From contig NZ_CP107048.1 of NCBI RefSeq assembly GCF_025736935.1, forward strand, positions 1,616,001 to 1,680,000: DNA of 64,000 nucleotides, in the 5' to 3' direction. The notes below the pieces were generated by a model. The model ran no database searches. It was not told the origin of the DNA and saw only the letters and a program-made list of their open reading frames with translations. Of the stretch, positions 8,894 through 17,713 are shown one piece after another; the stretch's first letter is position 1, and the number at the start of each line of letters is the position of its first letter. The translations under genes and the position numbers were made by a program. The stretch is from Qipengyuania sp. SS22. GTDB lineage: Bacteria > Pseudomonadota > Alphaproteobacteria > Sphingomonadales > Sphingomonadaceae.

Positions 8894-11866
8894 ATGACCA
8901 GATTCACTTTACGCCACAGTTGCGCGATCTGCGCACTCGCGATTTCGGCTCTGTCGGCGAGCCCTGCTCTCGCCCAAGCGGAGGTCGAGACCGCCGGAGC
9001 GGCGAACCAGAACGATAACCGCATCATCGTTACCGGCTCCTATATCCGCGGCACTCCCGAGGATGCGGCGCTGCCCGTGGACGTCTTCACCGCCGACGAT
9101 CTGGCCGAGCAGGGCGTCGACAGCCCGCTCGAATTCATCAAGGAACTGCCCTCGGTCGGCGCCTCTTTGGGCGACACCAACCAGTTCTCCACCGACGCGC
9201 AGGGCTTCCAGGGCGTCGGCTCGCTCAATTTGCGCGGCCTCGGGCCGCAGCGCACGCTGGTGCTGCTCAACGGCAAGCGCACGATCCTGACGCCGGGCGC
9301 CGGGTTCGTCGATACGCAGCTGATGCCGCTGTTCGCGCTCGAACGGATCGAGCTGCTCAAGGACGGTGCCGGGTCGACCTACGGGTCGGATGCGATTGCC
9401 GGCGTGGCGAACTTCATCACCCGCTCGACCTTCACCGGCTTCGAACTGCAGGGCGATTACAATTTCATCGACGGTTCCGACAACAATTACAGCCTCAGCG
9501 CACTGGCCGGGTTCGAGTTCGCCGATTCCGCCAATTTCGTGATTGGCGCAGGCTGGCAGCACCGCAGCGAACTCGGTGCGAACAAGCGCGATTTTGCCAA
9601 TGTCGGCTACGAAACAAATCCTTCGGCTTATTCGGCGCTCGCCACGCCGGGGCTGTTTGCCGTCAGCTATTTCGATACCGGCACCAATACGGTGAATACG
9701 CAGCTGCGGCCTGACGTCGGTTGTGAGGATCTCGGCGGAACGGTCGATATCGGTCGCTGCTATTTCACCTATGTTCCGTTCGACAACATCACCGAGGACG
9801 AGGACCGTTACCAGGTCTTCGGCGAACTCACGATCGACCTCAGCGATACGATCCGGTTCCAGGCCGACGCGCTTTATTCACGCAGCGAGCTGACCTCGCT
9901 CAACTATTCGCCGGCATTCCCGCCGACACAGGGACCGAACGGTTCGGGCTTCGTCAGCGCGTTCACGACCTCCCCGGCGAACCCCGGGGTGGCGGCCTTC
10001 CTCGACCAGGTCGGACTGCCGCAGAGCTCGCCTACCTCGCCGATCGTGGCGGTCACCAATGTTCTCTTTCGCCCGTTCGGCTTTCTCGGCAATCCGCTCG
10101 ACCCCGATCGCGGTGCCGGCACCGGTGGTGCGGTCAACGATGCCTTCCGCTTCAGCGGCGGCTTCGAATTCGCGCTCAGCGATACGCTCACCTTGAACGT
10201 GGATGGCACGTTCTGGGAATCGGATCGTGAAGCCTACGCGCCCGGCATCATCGGCTCGCGCCTGCAGGCCGCGCTGAACGGCTTCGGTGGCTCCGATTGT
10301 ACCGGGACCACAGCGGGCGAGAATGGGTGCCTGTGGTTCAACCCCTTTGCCAATGCTGGCGCCGGCAACGGGACATTCAACATCGACAATCCGTTCTACG
10401 TCCCGGGCAACGAGAACAGCCAGGAGCTGGTCGGCTGGCTGCAGGTACCCAACGGCACCCGTGAACAGGAATCGCAATTCGTGTTCGACATGGTCCTCGC
10501 GGGCGAAACCGGGATCCAGCTTGGCGGCGGTCCGCTGGCCTTCGCCGTCGGCACCCAGTTCCGCGATACGCGCTATTCCAGCGATCCGATCATCCCGGAA
10601 TCCAATGTCGACATCAATCCGTGCTTCGTCGAAGGCGACCAGAGCTGTGTCGGCACCACCACCGAAGGGGTCGGCCCGTTCATCTTCCTCGGCGGTTCGC
10701 GCCCGGTGAAGTTACAGCAGGACGTTTATGCCTTTTTCGCCGAGGTGAACGCACCGATTACCGACCGGATCGAACTGTCGGCGGCAATCCGTTTCGAGGA
10801 TTACGGCAGCCCGATCGGATCGACGATCAATCCCAAGGGTTCGGCCCGCTTCGAGGTGACCGACTGGCTGACCCTGCGCGGATCGGTGGGCACCACCTTC
10901 CGCGGCCCGCTGGCATCGAACGTGTCGCCCAACTTCGTCACCGCACTCGAAGGCTTCACGGCGGCAGGCGGCAATTACAAGTCGAAGGACATCTACGGTA
11001 ATCCGACCGATCTCGATCCCGAAACCGCCTTCACCTACAATATCGGCGCAATCTTCTCGGCGCCGGTCGGCGGTGGCGATCTGACCTTCTCGGTCGACTA
11101 CTGGTCGATCGATCTAAAAGACCGCATCACGATCACTCCAGGCAATGCGATCGCGAGCTATGTGGGCAATTTCCAGACCACCGGTCAGGAAGCGGTCGAC
11201 TGTTCGAGCCCGCTGGTCAATCTGGTTACCTTCTCGAACAACCAGTGCATCCAGGGCACCACACTGGGGATCGACATCAGCCGCGTGCGGACCGATTTCG
11301 TCAATGGTCCGGACGTCAAGATCGCGGGTCTCGATTTCGCCTTCGACGCCGAATTCCCGCTGGGCGACAAGGCCGAGCTGGGCTTCGGGGCCAATGCGGT
11401 GTGGAATCTCGATTACAGCTTCGACGATTTCATCGTGCAGGATGTCAATGTCCAGCCGGCCTACGATGCGGTCGGCTTCGGCAATTACTTCCGCGATCCG
11501 AACACGGTGCCGGAATGGCGCGCCAATGCCTTCGTCCGGCTTGGCTTCGGCGATTTCAATGCGCGCTATTCGGTCCAGCATATCGACGGCGTGACCGACG
11601 ATCGCTGCGTCACCCGCGATCCCTGCTTCAGCACGGCTGGCGGTGTCGGGACCAACTTCGGTGTCGAGAGCGGGTCGTACACGCAGCACGATTTCTCGGT
11701 CACCTACGATCTCCAGCTTGCAGGTGCGGATGTGCAGGTGCAGGTGTCGGTCGACAACTTCACCGATGCCGAACCGGCCGAGGCACAGCTGCCGCTGGGC
11801 TACAACCCGTTCATCGGCAATGCCATCGGCCGGAACTATCGTCTTGGTATCCGGACCCGCTTCTAG
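8894..11866 (+). CDS. TonB-dependent outer-membrane receptor (second of two)
   Basis: A 990-residue receptor. A signal peptide (about residues 1-27, ending near ALAQA) is followed by a TonB-box-like RIIVTGSYIRG and a plug with GSLNLRGLGPQRTLVLLNGKR and ELLKDGAGSTYGSDAIAG, all hallmarks of the large oar-like/CirA-like receptors of sphingomonads and xanthomonads. The barrel ends RLGIRTRF. GAGGGAGAG precedes the ATG at 8894. Its first residues resemble those of the first receptor (RHxCAxxALA), suggesting related leaders, but the mature parts differ in length and plug type. Substrate unknown. Confidence 0.93.
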   Translation: MTRFTLRHSCAICALAISALSASPALAQAEVETAGAANQNDNRIIVTGSYIRGTPEDAALPVDVFTADDLAEQGVDSPLEFIKELPSVGASLGDTNQFSTDAQGFQGVGSLNLRGLGPQRTLVLLNGKRTILTPGAGFVDTQLMPLFALERIELLKDGAGSTYGSDAIAGVANFITRSTFTGFELQGDYNFIDGSDNNYSLSALAGFEFADSANFVIGAGWQHRSELGANKRDFANVGYETNPSAYSALATPGLFAVSYFDTGTNTVNTQLRPDVGCEDLGGTVDIGRCYFTYVPFDNITEDEDRYQVFGELTIDLSDTIRFQADALYSRSELTSLNYSPAFPPTQGPNGSGFVSAFTTSPANPGVAAFLDQVGLPQSSPTSPIVAVTNVLFRPFGFLGNPLDPDRGAGTGGAVNDAFRFSGGFEFALSDTLTLNVDGTFWESDREAYAPGIIGSRLQAALNGFGGSDCTGTTAGENGCLWFNPFANAGAGNGTFNIDNPFYVPGNENSQELVGWLQVPNGTREQESQFVFDMVLAGETGIQLGGGPLAFAVGTQFRDTRYSSDPIIPESNVDINPCFVEGDQSCVGTTTEGVGPFIFLGGSRPVKLQQDVYAFFAEVNAPITDRIELSAAIRFEDYGSPIGSTINPKGSARFEVTDWLTLRGSVGTTFRGPLASNVSPNFVTALEGFTAAGGNYKSKDIYGNPTDLDPETAFTYNIGAIFSAPVGGGDLTFSVDYWSIDLKDRITITPGNAIASYVGNFQTTGQEAVDCSSPLVNLVTFSNNQCIQGTTLGIDISRVRTDFVNGPDVKIAGLDFAFDAEFPLGDKAELGFGANAVWNLDYSFDDFIVQDVNVQPAYDAVGFGNYFRDPNTVPEWRANAFVRLGFGDFNARYSVQHIDGVTDDRCVTRDPCFSTAGGVGTNFGVESGSYTQHDFSVTYDLQLAGADVQVQVSVDNFTDAEPAEAQLPLGYNPFIGNAIGRNYRLGIRTRF

Positions 11867-11890
11867 GCGGTTCCGGCACCACCCGTCACG

Positions 11891-11920
11891 AAGGGCCCGA
11901 GGCGCAAGCTCCGGGCCCTT
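11891..11920 (+). terminator. Possible weak terminator hairpin between the second receptor and the SDR gene
   Basis: Nine-base arms AAGGGCCCG (11891-11899) and CGGGCCCTT (11912-11920) flank a 12-base interior. No T-run follows, so termination is likely partial at best, and the SDR gene 25 bases further on may be read through. Confidence 0.5.
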
Positions 11921-11945
11921 CCCATTGCTCACAAAGGAAACCACC

Positions 11946-12710
11946 ATGTCGCCATTCGACCTGACCGGGAAAGTCGCTATCGTCACCGGATCGAGCCGCG
12001 GGATCGGCCGCGCCATTGCCGAGGGCCTCGCGGCGCAGGGCGCGCGCGTGGTCATCTCAAGCCGCAAGCAGGACGCCTGCGAGGAAGTTGCCGCCGAAAT
12101 CAATGCCGCGCATGGCGATGGCAGCGCCGTCGCGATCGCAGCGAGTATTTCGGAAAAAGTGCAGCTCGAGGATCTGTTCGTGCAGACCGCCGCCCAGCTC
12201 GGCCCGGTCGATATCCTCGTCTGCAATGCGGCGAGCAATCCCTATTACGGATCGATGGACGGGATTGCCGACGAGCAGTTCCGCAAGATTCTCGACAACA
12301 ATGTCCTGTCGAACCACTGGCTGATCCAGCTGGCGCTGCCCCATATGCGCGATCAGGGCGACGGCGCGATCGTGATCATCAGCTCGATCGGCGGCTTGCG
12401 CGCCTCGACCGAGATCGGCGCCTATTGCATTTCCAAGGCGGCCGACTTCCAGCTGGTGCGCAATTACGCTGCCGAGAATGGCAAGCACGGCATCCGCGTC
12501 AACGGCATCGCGCCGGGGCTGGTCAAAACCGATTTCGCCAAGGCGCTATGGGAAAATCCGCAGGCACTGACCGCGACCGAGAAGGCGCTGCCCATGCGCC
12601 GGATTGGCGAGCCGGGCGATATTGCCGGTGCCGCAGTCTACCTGTCCTCACCCGCCGCGAAATGGACCACAGGCCAGACCATCGTTGTCGATGGCGGGGC
12701 GACGATCTAG
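11946..12710 (+). CDS. Short-chain dehydrogenase/reductase (SDR, classical type)
   Basis: A 254-residue classical SDR using NAD(P)H. The cofactor motif TGSSRGIG is at residues 14-21, NAAS near 94-97, and the catalytic serine, tyrosine and lysine at about S147, Y160 and K164 (Y-x-x-x-K in AYCISK). The C-terminus IVVDGGATI is typical. An open frame extends upstream to 11643 but overlaps the TonB receptor; the ATG at 11946 follows AAAGGAA. Context with acyl-CoA genes suggests a 3-hydroxyacyl or steroid/alcohol substrate, which cannot be settled. It converges on the efflux operon. Confidence 0.92.
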   Translation: MSPFDLTGKVAIVTGSSRGIGRAIAEGLAAQGARVVISSRKQDACEEVAAEINAAHGDGSAVAIAASISEKVQLEDLFVQTAAQLGPVDILVCNAASNPYYGSMDGIADEQFRKILDNNVLSNHWLIQLALPHMRDQGDGAIVIISSIGGLRASTEIGAYCISKAADFQLVRNYAAENGKHGIRVNGIAPGLVKTDFAKALWENPQALTATEKALPMRRIGEPGDIAGAAVYLSSPAAKWTTGQTIVVDGGATI

Positions 12711-12720
12711 CGCGGCCGCG

Positions 12721-14130
12721 TCAGGGTAGTTCGCTGCCGCCGAGCGCCTGCCACAGCACCACGCGCGCGCGCTGCGCCCGGCCCCGTGCTGCCGCCGCAC
12801 GCTCGCCGCTGGCATCGGCGGCGCGGCGCGCCTCGAGCACTGTCAGGAAATCGGCAAGCCCGGCTTCATAGCGGGTATTTGCGAGACGCGCGGCGCGCTG
12901 CAGATTAGCGGCTTCCTGCGCCACCGCTGCGGCTTCGCCGTCGGCTGCCTCGACCAGTCCATAACCCGCCTCGGCATCGCCCAATGCCGTGAAGACGGCA
13001 CCGCGATAGCTCTCGAAAGCGGCGCGCTTTTCCGCCGCCGCGCCATCGATCTCGGCCTCGACCCGGCCGAAGTCGAGCAGGGGCCCCGCGATCGTTGCGG
13101 CAAGCGAACCGACCACGGATGCGCTATCGAACACATCGCCGATCCCAAAGGCTAAAAGGCCGATCGCGCCCGAGAGGTCGAATACCGGGAAGCGGCGGCG
13201 CGCAGTCGCGGCCAGTTCGGCATCCTCGGCCACCAGCGTGGCTGCCGCGACCAGCACATCGGGGCGATTTGCGAGCAAGGCGGAAGGCAAGCTGGCGGGC
13301 GGTGCGGACAGTTCGCCGACAGGCTCACCCAGCGCCAGCGCACTGCGAACCTGCGCCCCGCCCTGCGCGGTCAGCGTGACCAGGCGGCCCAGCAGTCGCG
13401 CGCGTTCGCTTTCCAGCGCGGCGAGGCGGCTACGCGAACTGGCAGAAGAGCTTTCGGCGCGCACACGGTCGAAACCGGGTGCGATGCCCGCGCGCTCGCG
13501 CACACCGGCAAGCCGCGCCAGCTCCTCTGCCGAGCCCAGATCGTTGCGCACTTCCGCCTCGCGTGCCTGCAGCGTGCGCCAGTCGATCACCGTCGCGGCA
13601 ATTTCCGCCAGCAGCGCGCTGCGCACCGCACGCGCGCTGGCATCGGCAGCATCCACCCGCGCCAGGGCCGCACGCTCCTGCGCGCGCAACCGCCCGAACA
13701 GGTCGAGATCCCAGCGCGTGGTCAGATTGGCGGCATAGGACACGCGTTCGGTGTCGAAGCTCACACCGGTCGGCAGGCTGCCGCCGAAGGAATTGGGATT
13801 GGTCCGCGTACCGGTGACCGACGCTTCCGCACCCACCGTGGGCAGCCGTTCGGCCCCCGCGCGATCGGCCCCGGCGCGGGCTTGTTCGACGCGGGCAGCC
13901 GCTTCGGCCAGTGTGGGCGACGAAGCGAGCGCCTGCGCGGCCAGCGTATCGAAGGCCGGATCGCCGATGGGCAAAAGCTGGGCGAGCGCGGTGCCGACAG
14001 GCGCCTCGGGAGCGAACAGGAAGCTGTCGGGCAGGACGGGGACGGGAGTCGCGACGTCAGGCGGCGGCCCGCCGACGCAAGCGGCCAGTGACAGCGCGCT
14101 CGCCGCAACCAGGAGCGAGCGGGCTCTCAT
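12721..14130 (-). CDS. Outer-membrane efflux lipoprotein (TolC/NodT family)
   Basis: A 469-residue outer-membrane channel of a tripartite exporter. The N-terminus is a lipoprotein signal with a lipobox ending at Cys18 (LSLAAC). Two repeated helical-barrel halves follow, with the family's alternating alanine-rich coiled-coil stretches and a NRPDVL motif near the middle (LLANRPDVLVAAA). It is the last gene of a leftward four-gene operon, its ATG overlapping the TGA of the adaptor gene. With the HlyD adaptor and ABC pump it would complete an envelope-spanning export route. Confidence 0.93.
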   Translation of the reverse strand: MRARSLLVAASALSLAACVGGPPPDVATPVPVLPDSFLFAPEAPVGTALAQLLPIGDPAFDTLAAQALASSPTLAEAAARVEQARAGADRAGAERLPTVGAEASVTGTRTNPNSFGGSLPTGVSFDTERVSYAANLTTRWDLDLFGRLRAQERAALARVDAADASARAVRSALLAEIAATVIDWRTLQAREAEVRNDLGSAEELARLAGVRERAGIAPGFDRVRAESSSASSRSRLAALESERARLLGRLVTLTAQGGAQVRSALALGEPVGELSAPPASLPSALLANRPDVLVAAATLVAEDAELAATARRRFPVFDLSGAIGLLAFGIGDVFDSASVVGSLAATIAGPLLDFGRVEAEIDGAAAEKRAAFESYRGAVFTALGDAEAGYGLVEAADGEAAAVAQEAANLQRAARLANTRYEAGLADFLTVLEARRAADASGERAAAARGRAQRARVVLWQALGGSELP

Positions 14131-15110
14131 TCTTCTGCTCCCCGCGCGGCAATATAGCCATCGACCTGTTGGCCGACACGGAACAGCCCATCGGTTTCGG
14201 GCAGTTCGTAAATCACTTGCAGCACGCGGACATCGACGCGTTCGGCCGCGCTGTTGGTGAGCGAGCGCTTCGGCACCACCCGCGGTTCGGCGCGGACGAA
14301 CTTGGCCTCGACCTGGCGATCCGCGGCGCCGCGCGGGCTGACCGTGGCGGGTGCGCCAAGCTGGAGCCGCGGGGCCTGTTCTTCATCGATATCGATGCGC
14401 ACATGCAGCGGCTGGGTCTGCCCCATCTCGATAAAGGGCAGCGCGCCGCCCCCGCCCATCGTGCTGACATATTCGCCCTTGCGGATATTCACCGCGAGGA
14501 TTTCGCCCGCAATCGGTGCGCGGACGGTCAGCCGCGCGATTTCGGTCTCCGCCGACCCGGCGCGTGCCTGCGCGGCCTGCAGGCGCGCCTGCGCCAGCCG
14601 GGCGCGTTCGTTCGCGGAAGCCGCCTCGCCCTCGGCGCGGATCACTTCGGCGCGGCTGACGGCGGCGGGATCCTCGACATTGCGATAAAGCGCGAGCTGG
14701 CGCGCGGCGGTGGCGCGCGCGCTTTGCGCTTCGGCAATCGCCGCACGGGCTTCGGCGATCGCGGCAGTGGCTTCGCGCAGCTGTGCGCGGACCGCCCGAT
14801 CATCGACCGTGAACAGCACGTCGCCTTCTTCGACACGGTCACCCGGTTCGACCAGCAGCCCGGTGATCAGCCCCGACAGCGCCGAGCCGATCTGGATGGT
14901 TTCGCTCGACGGTTCGACCACCCCGGCGCCTGCGACACGGGCCTCGGCGGCGAGGTTCGCCGGCGCATGCGGCGGTTCGCGGCCCGGTTCGGACAGCTCG
15001 CGGTCGGGCAGGCCGACGAGGATGAAGATCACTGCGGCGACCAGGCCAAGCAAGGCGATTACCGGCAGGGTCTGGCGCGAGAAGCTGAGGTTTTTCCAGT
15101 CGAGAGCCAT
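14127..15110 (-). CDS. HlyD-family periplasmic adaptor (membrane fusion protein)
   Basis: A 327-residue adaptor with an N-terminal membrane anchor (about residues 15-33). A lipoyl-like half (SGLITGLLVEPGDRVEEGD), a long alanine/arginine-rich coiled coil (about residues 100-180) and the second lipoyl half with beta-barrel (RAPIAGEILAVNIRKGEY) follow. The ATG at 15110 is preferred over the upstream frame, which runs into the ATPase gene; it lies one base after that gene's stop. It links the ABC pump to the outer-membrane channel. The set resembles MacAB-TolC or cyanobacterial DevBCA. Confidence 0.9.
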   Translation of the reverse strand: MALDWKNLSFSRQTLPVIALLGLVAAVIFILVGLPDRELSEPGREPPHAPANLAAEARVAGAGVVEPSSETIQIGSALSGLITGLLVEPGDRVEEGDVLFTVDDRAVRAQLREATAAIAEARAAIAEAQSARATAARQLALYRNVEDPAAVSRAEVIRAEGEAASANERARLAQARLQAAQARAGSAETEIARLTVRAPIAGEILAVNIRKGEYVSTMGGGGALPFIEMGQTQPLHVRIDIDEEQAPRLQLGAPATVSPRGAADRQVEAKFVRAEPRVVPKRSLTNSAAERVDVRVLQVIYELPETDGLFRVGQQVDGYIAARGAEE

Positions 15111-15111
15111 G

Positions 15112-15855
15112 TCAGTGTCCTTCGGGCATATCGCTGCCGTCGTGCGTGATCCGCCCGTCCTCGAGCACGAGAATCCGGTCGGCGAGGTCGAAAATGCGGT
15201 TGTCGTGGGTGACGATGATGCAGGCGCGATCGGGCGCGACCGCAACTTCGCGCAGCAGGTCCATCACTCGCCGTCCCGAAGAAGCATCGAGCGCGGCGGT
15301 GGGTTCATCACACACCACCAGCCGCGGTTCGTGCACCAGCGCGCGGGCGATCGCGACGCGCTGCTGCTGGCCGCCCGAGAGCTGGCGAGGCAGCTTGTCC
15401 GCCTGATCGCCGATGTTGAGCTTCTCCAGCATGGCGACCGCCCGTGCGCGCGCTTCCAGCCGGTCCATTCCCTGCGCGATCAGCGGAACCGCGGCATTGC
15501 TGGCGGCATCGATCGAGGGGATGAGATTGTACTGCTGGAAGATGAAGCCGATGTTCTGCAGGCGGAATTCGACGAGCGCGGTGTCGTCCAGTTCATAAAT
15601 GTCGGTGCCGAAGACCTTCACCTCGCCCAGCGTCGGCCACAGAATGCCGCACATGATCGAGATCAGCGTGGTCTTGCCCGACCCGCTTTCCCCCACCAGG
15701 AAAGTCAGCTCGCCCGCGCGGATATCGAGATCGATGCCGTGCAGCACGGTAATCGTCTGCTGCCCCGCCTGGAAATCGCGCGTGACACCGCGCGTGCAGA
15801 TTGCCGCGTCGGGCTTGCAGCCGCCAATGGCGCTGGTGTCCAAGATCGTACCCAT
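15112..15855 (-). CDS. ABC transporter ATP-binding protein (MacB/LolD/DevA-like)
   Basis: A 247-residue ATPase with Walker A GESGSGKT (55-62), the signature LSGGQQQR and Walker B VVCDEPTAALD. The extra Q and the length are typical of the MacB/LolD/DevA group, which powers lipoprotein, peptide or lipid export. Its start overlaps the permease stop by one base, and the adaptor starts one base after it, so stoichiometric expression is likely. Substrate unknown. Confidence 0.94.
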   Translation of the reverse strand: MGTILDTSAIGGCKPDAAICTRGVTRDFQAGQQTITVLHGIDLDIRAGELTFLVGESGSGKTTLISIMCGILWPTLGEVKVFGTDIYELDDTALVEFRLQNIGFIFQQYNLIPSIDAASNAAVPLIAQGMDRLEARARAVAMLEKLNIGDQADKLPRQLSGGQQQRVAIARALVHEPRLVVCDEPTAALDASSGRRVMDLLREVAVAPDRACIIVTHDNRIFDLADRILVLEDGRITHDGSDMPEGH

Positions 15856-17012
15856 CAGCGGAACACCGAAGCGGGTTCGGTCCGCAGCACATTGCGCAGC
15901 GCCAGCCAGCCGGTCAGCGCCAGGATCAGGAACACCGCGACCATGCTGATCAGCGGGATCTGCCAGGGAATATAGAACCCCTTGAAGGTCGGATTGGCGG
16001 AAAAGCCCCAGATGAAGAACACCGTCCCGAGCACGCCCAGCCCATAGCCGATCAGCCCGACCAGCCCCGCTTGTACCGCCACCATGCGGCGGATCTTGCG
16101 ATTGGTCACCCCGATCGCCTTGAGCGCGCCGAACTGTTTGATATTGTCGCGGATGAACAGGCTGAAGGTCAGCCCGACAATGGCCACGCCGACGATAAAG
16201 CCAAGCAGGACCGTAATCCCGAAATTGAGCGGGATACCCGTATTTTCGATGATGAAATCGATCCCGTCCTGCGCAAATTCGTCACGCGTCTGCGCCTTCA
16301 GCCCGGTCTCTCGTTCGATCCGTTCCGACAGTGCCTTGGCGTCGGCCGGGTCTTCTGCTCCGACCAGCACGAAGGACAGCCGGTTGCGCGTTCCGGGGAC
16401 GTAGTTCAGCGCCTGGCTGTATTTGGTGTAGAGCACCACCGTGCTGGTGAAGCTCGGCGTCGCATCGGCGATCCCGCGGATCACCGCGCGCTGGTCGTTG
16501 AGTTCGAGCCGCTCGCCGATCGGCGACTGGCCGGGGAACATGCGGGTCGTACCGACATCGTCGATGATCACGCTGCCGGGCTGCGACAGGACATCGGGTG
16601 AGCCTTCGATCATGCGCTTGGGCAGACCGATCAGCGTGGCATCGTCGACTCCGATCACTGCGACCCCTTCGAGGTCACCATCCTTGGTGCGTACGCTGGC
16701 TTGCGCCCGGATATGCGGCACGGCCCAGCCCACGCCGGGCACGCTGCGGACCTTGTCTAGCGCGGTGGAGGGCATGGCATAGGCGACGTCGGTGGTTCGG
16801 CTGACTGGATCCATGACCCAGATATCGGCGCTGGAGACATTGTATACGCCGCTGGCGCCGCGCTCGATAAGATTGACGAAAATGGTCAGCTGCTGGGTGA
16901 TCAGCAGCGTCGAAAACGCGATACCGAAGACCAGCCCATAGAACTTCTGGGCATCCCCGGTGAGCATCCTGATCGCGATCCAGAGCACGTTCGCTTGCCT
17001 TCGCCTGAGCAT
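15855..17012 (-). CDS. ABC transporter permease (DevC/FtsX-like)
   Basis: A 385-residue permease: one N-terminal membrane segment (about residues 25-45), a large periplasmic domain, then three C-terminal segments, the FtsX/MacB topology. Size and order (permease, ATPase, adaptor, outer-membrane factor) match DevC-type exporters. It is the first gene of the operon and starts 10 bases from the tandem palindromes shared with the divergent TetR gene, so it is probably repressed by that regulator. Confidence 0.9.
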   Translation of the reverse strand: MLRRRQANVLWIAIRMLTGDAQKFYGLVFGIAFSTLLITQQLTIFVNLIERGASGVYNVSSADIWVMDPVSRTTDVAYAMPSTALDKVRSVPGVGWAVPHIRAQASVRTKDGDLEGVAVIGVDDATLIGLPKRMIEGSPDVLSQPGSVIIDDVGTTRMFPGQSPIGERLELNDQRAVIRGIADATPSFTSTVVLYTKYSQALNYVPGTRNRLSFVLVGAEDPADAKALSERIERETGLKAQTRDEFAQDGIDFIIENTGIPLNFGITVLLGFIVGVAIVGLTFSLFIRDNIKQFGALKAIGVTNRKIRRMVAVQAGLVGLIGYGLGVLGTVFFIWGFSANPTFKGFYIPWQIPLISMVAVFLILALTGWLALRNVLRTEPASVFR

Positions 17013-17022
17013 TCGTCCAATA

Positions 17023-17058
17023 TTGAACGATTGCGTTCAATTGAACGGAGGCGTTCAA
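17023..17058. promoter_or_regulatory. Two tandem TetR-type operators between the exporter and its regulator
   Basis: Two directly abutting 18-base palindromes, 17023-17040 and 17041-17058, each with arms TTGAACG and CGTTCAA around a different 4-base centre. The second contains the GGAGG ribosome site of the TetR gene. Identical arms with different spacers, in the short divergent intergenic region, strongly suggest protein binding. Confidence 0.88.
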
Positions 17059-17059
17059 A

Positions 17060-17713
17060 TTGTCAAGTAACGAAGCGAAACGTACCGGGCGTCCGGCCGA
17101 CGAGGCCAAGCGCGAGGCGATCCTGGCGGCAGCTGCGGCCAGCTTCTTCGAGCGTGGCTTTGCGGCCAGTTCGATCGAGCAGATCGCGGCCGATGCCGGC
17201 GTTTCCAAGGTCACGATCTACAACCGTTTCGGCGACAAGCGCGCGCTGTTCGCGGCGGCGGTCGAAATGGAATGCGAGCAGATGCGGGGCAGCTTGCAAG
17301 TGCCCGAGGTCGCCTCGGGCAGCCTGCGCGACCGGCTGACCGCCGTGGGCGAGGCCATGGTCGCCTTTACCTCGCGGCCCAAGATGGTCCAGTTCGACCG
17401 CCGCATCGCAGCAGAGACCGAGCATGACCCCGCGGTCGGTGCAGCCTTCCTGGAGGCCGGCCCCCATCGCATGAAGCAGTCTTTCGCGGCGCTGATCGCC
17501 GCCATGCACGAAGCGGGCGAAGTCGAGGTGGCGGACCCTGCACTCGCTGCCGAACAATTCGCCAGCATGTGCAAGGGTATGGGCGATCTCGAACGCCGCT
17601 TCGGCGCCCCCGTCGACCCGCAGCGCAATCGCAAACGGATCGCCGGCGCGGTCGAAGTGTTCTGCCGTGCCTATGCCAGCGACCCGGCCTGCGAGAGCGA
17701 AGCGGGAAGCTAG
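17060..17713 (+). CDS. TetR-family repressor of the divergent exporter operon
   Basis: A 217-residue TetR protein with helix-turn-helix around residues 20-65 (IEQIAADAGVSKVTIYNRFGDK) and a C-terminal domain of the TetR_C_7/AefR type. It starts with TTG; no better start exists, and GGAGG lies eight bases upstream, inside the second operator half, so binding could also block translation signals in DNA or limit its own transcription. Its stop shares the palindrome CTAG with the stop of motB on the other strand. Autorepression plus control of the exporter is the likely arrangement (inference). Confidence 0.9.
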   Translation: MSSNEAKRTGRPADEAKREAILAAAAASFFERGFAASSIEQIAADAGVSKVTIYNRFGDKRALFAAAVEMECEQMRGSLQVPEVASGSLRDRLTAVGEAMVAFTSRPKMVQFDRRIAAETEHDPAVGAAFLEAGPHRMKQSFAALIAAMHEAGEVEVADPALAAEQFASMCKGMGDLERRFGAPVDPQRNRKRIAGAVEVFCRAYASDPACESEAGS

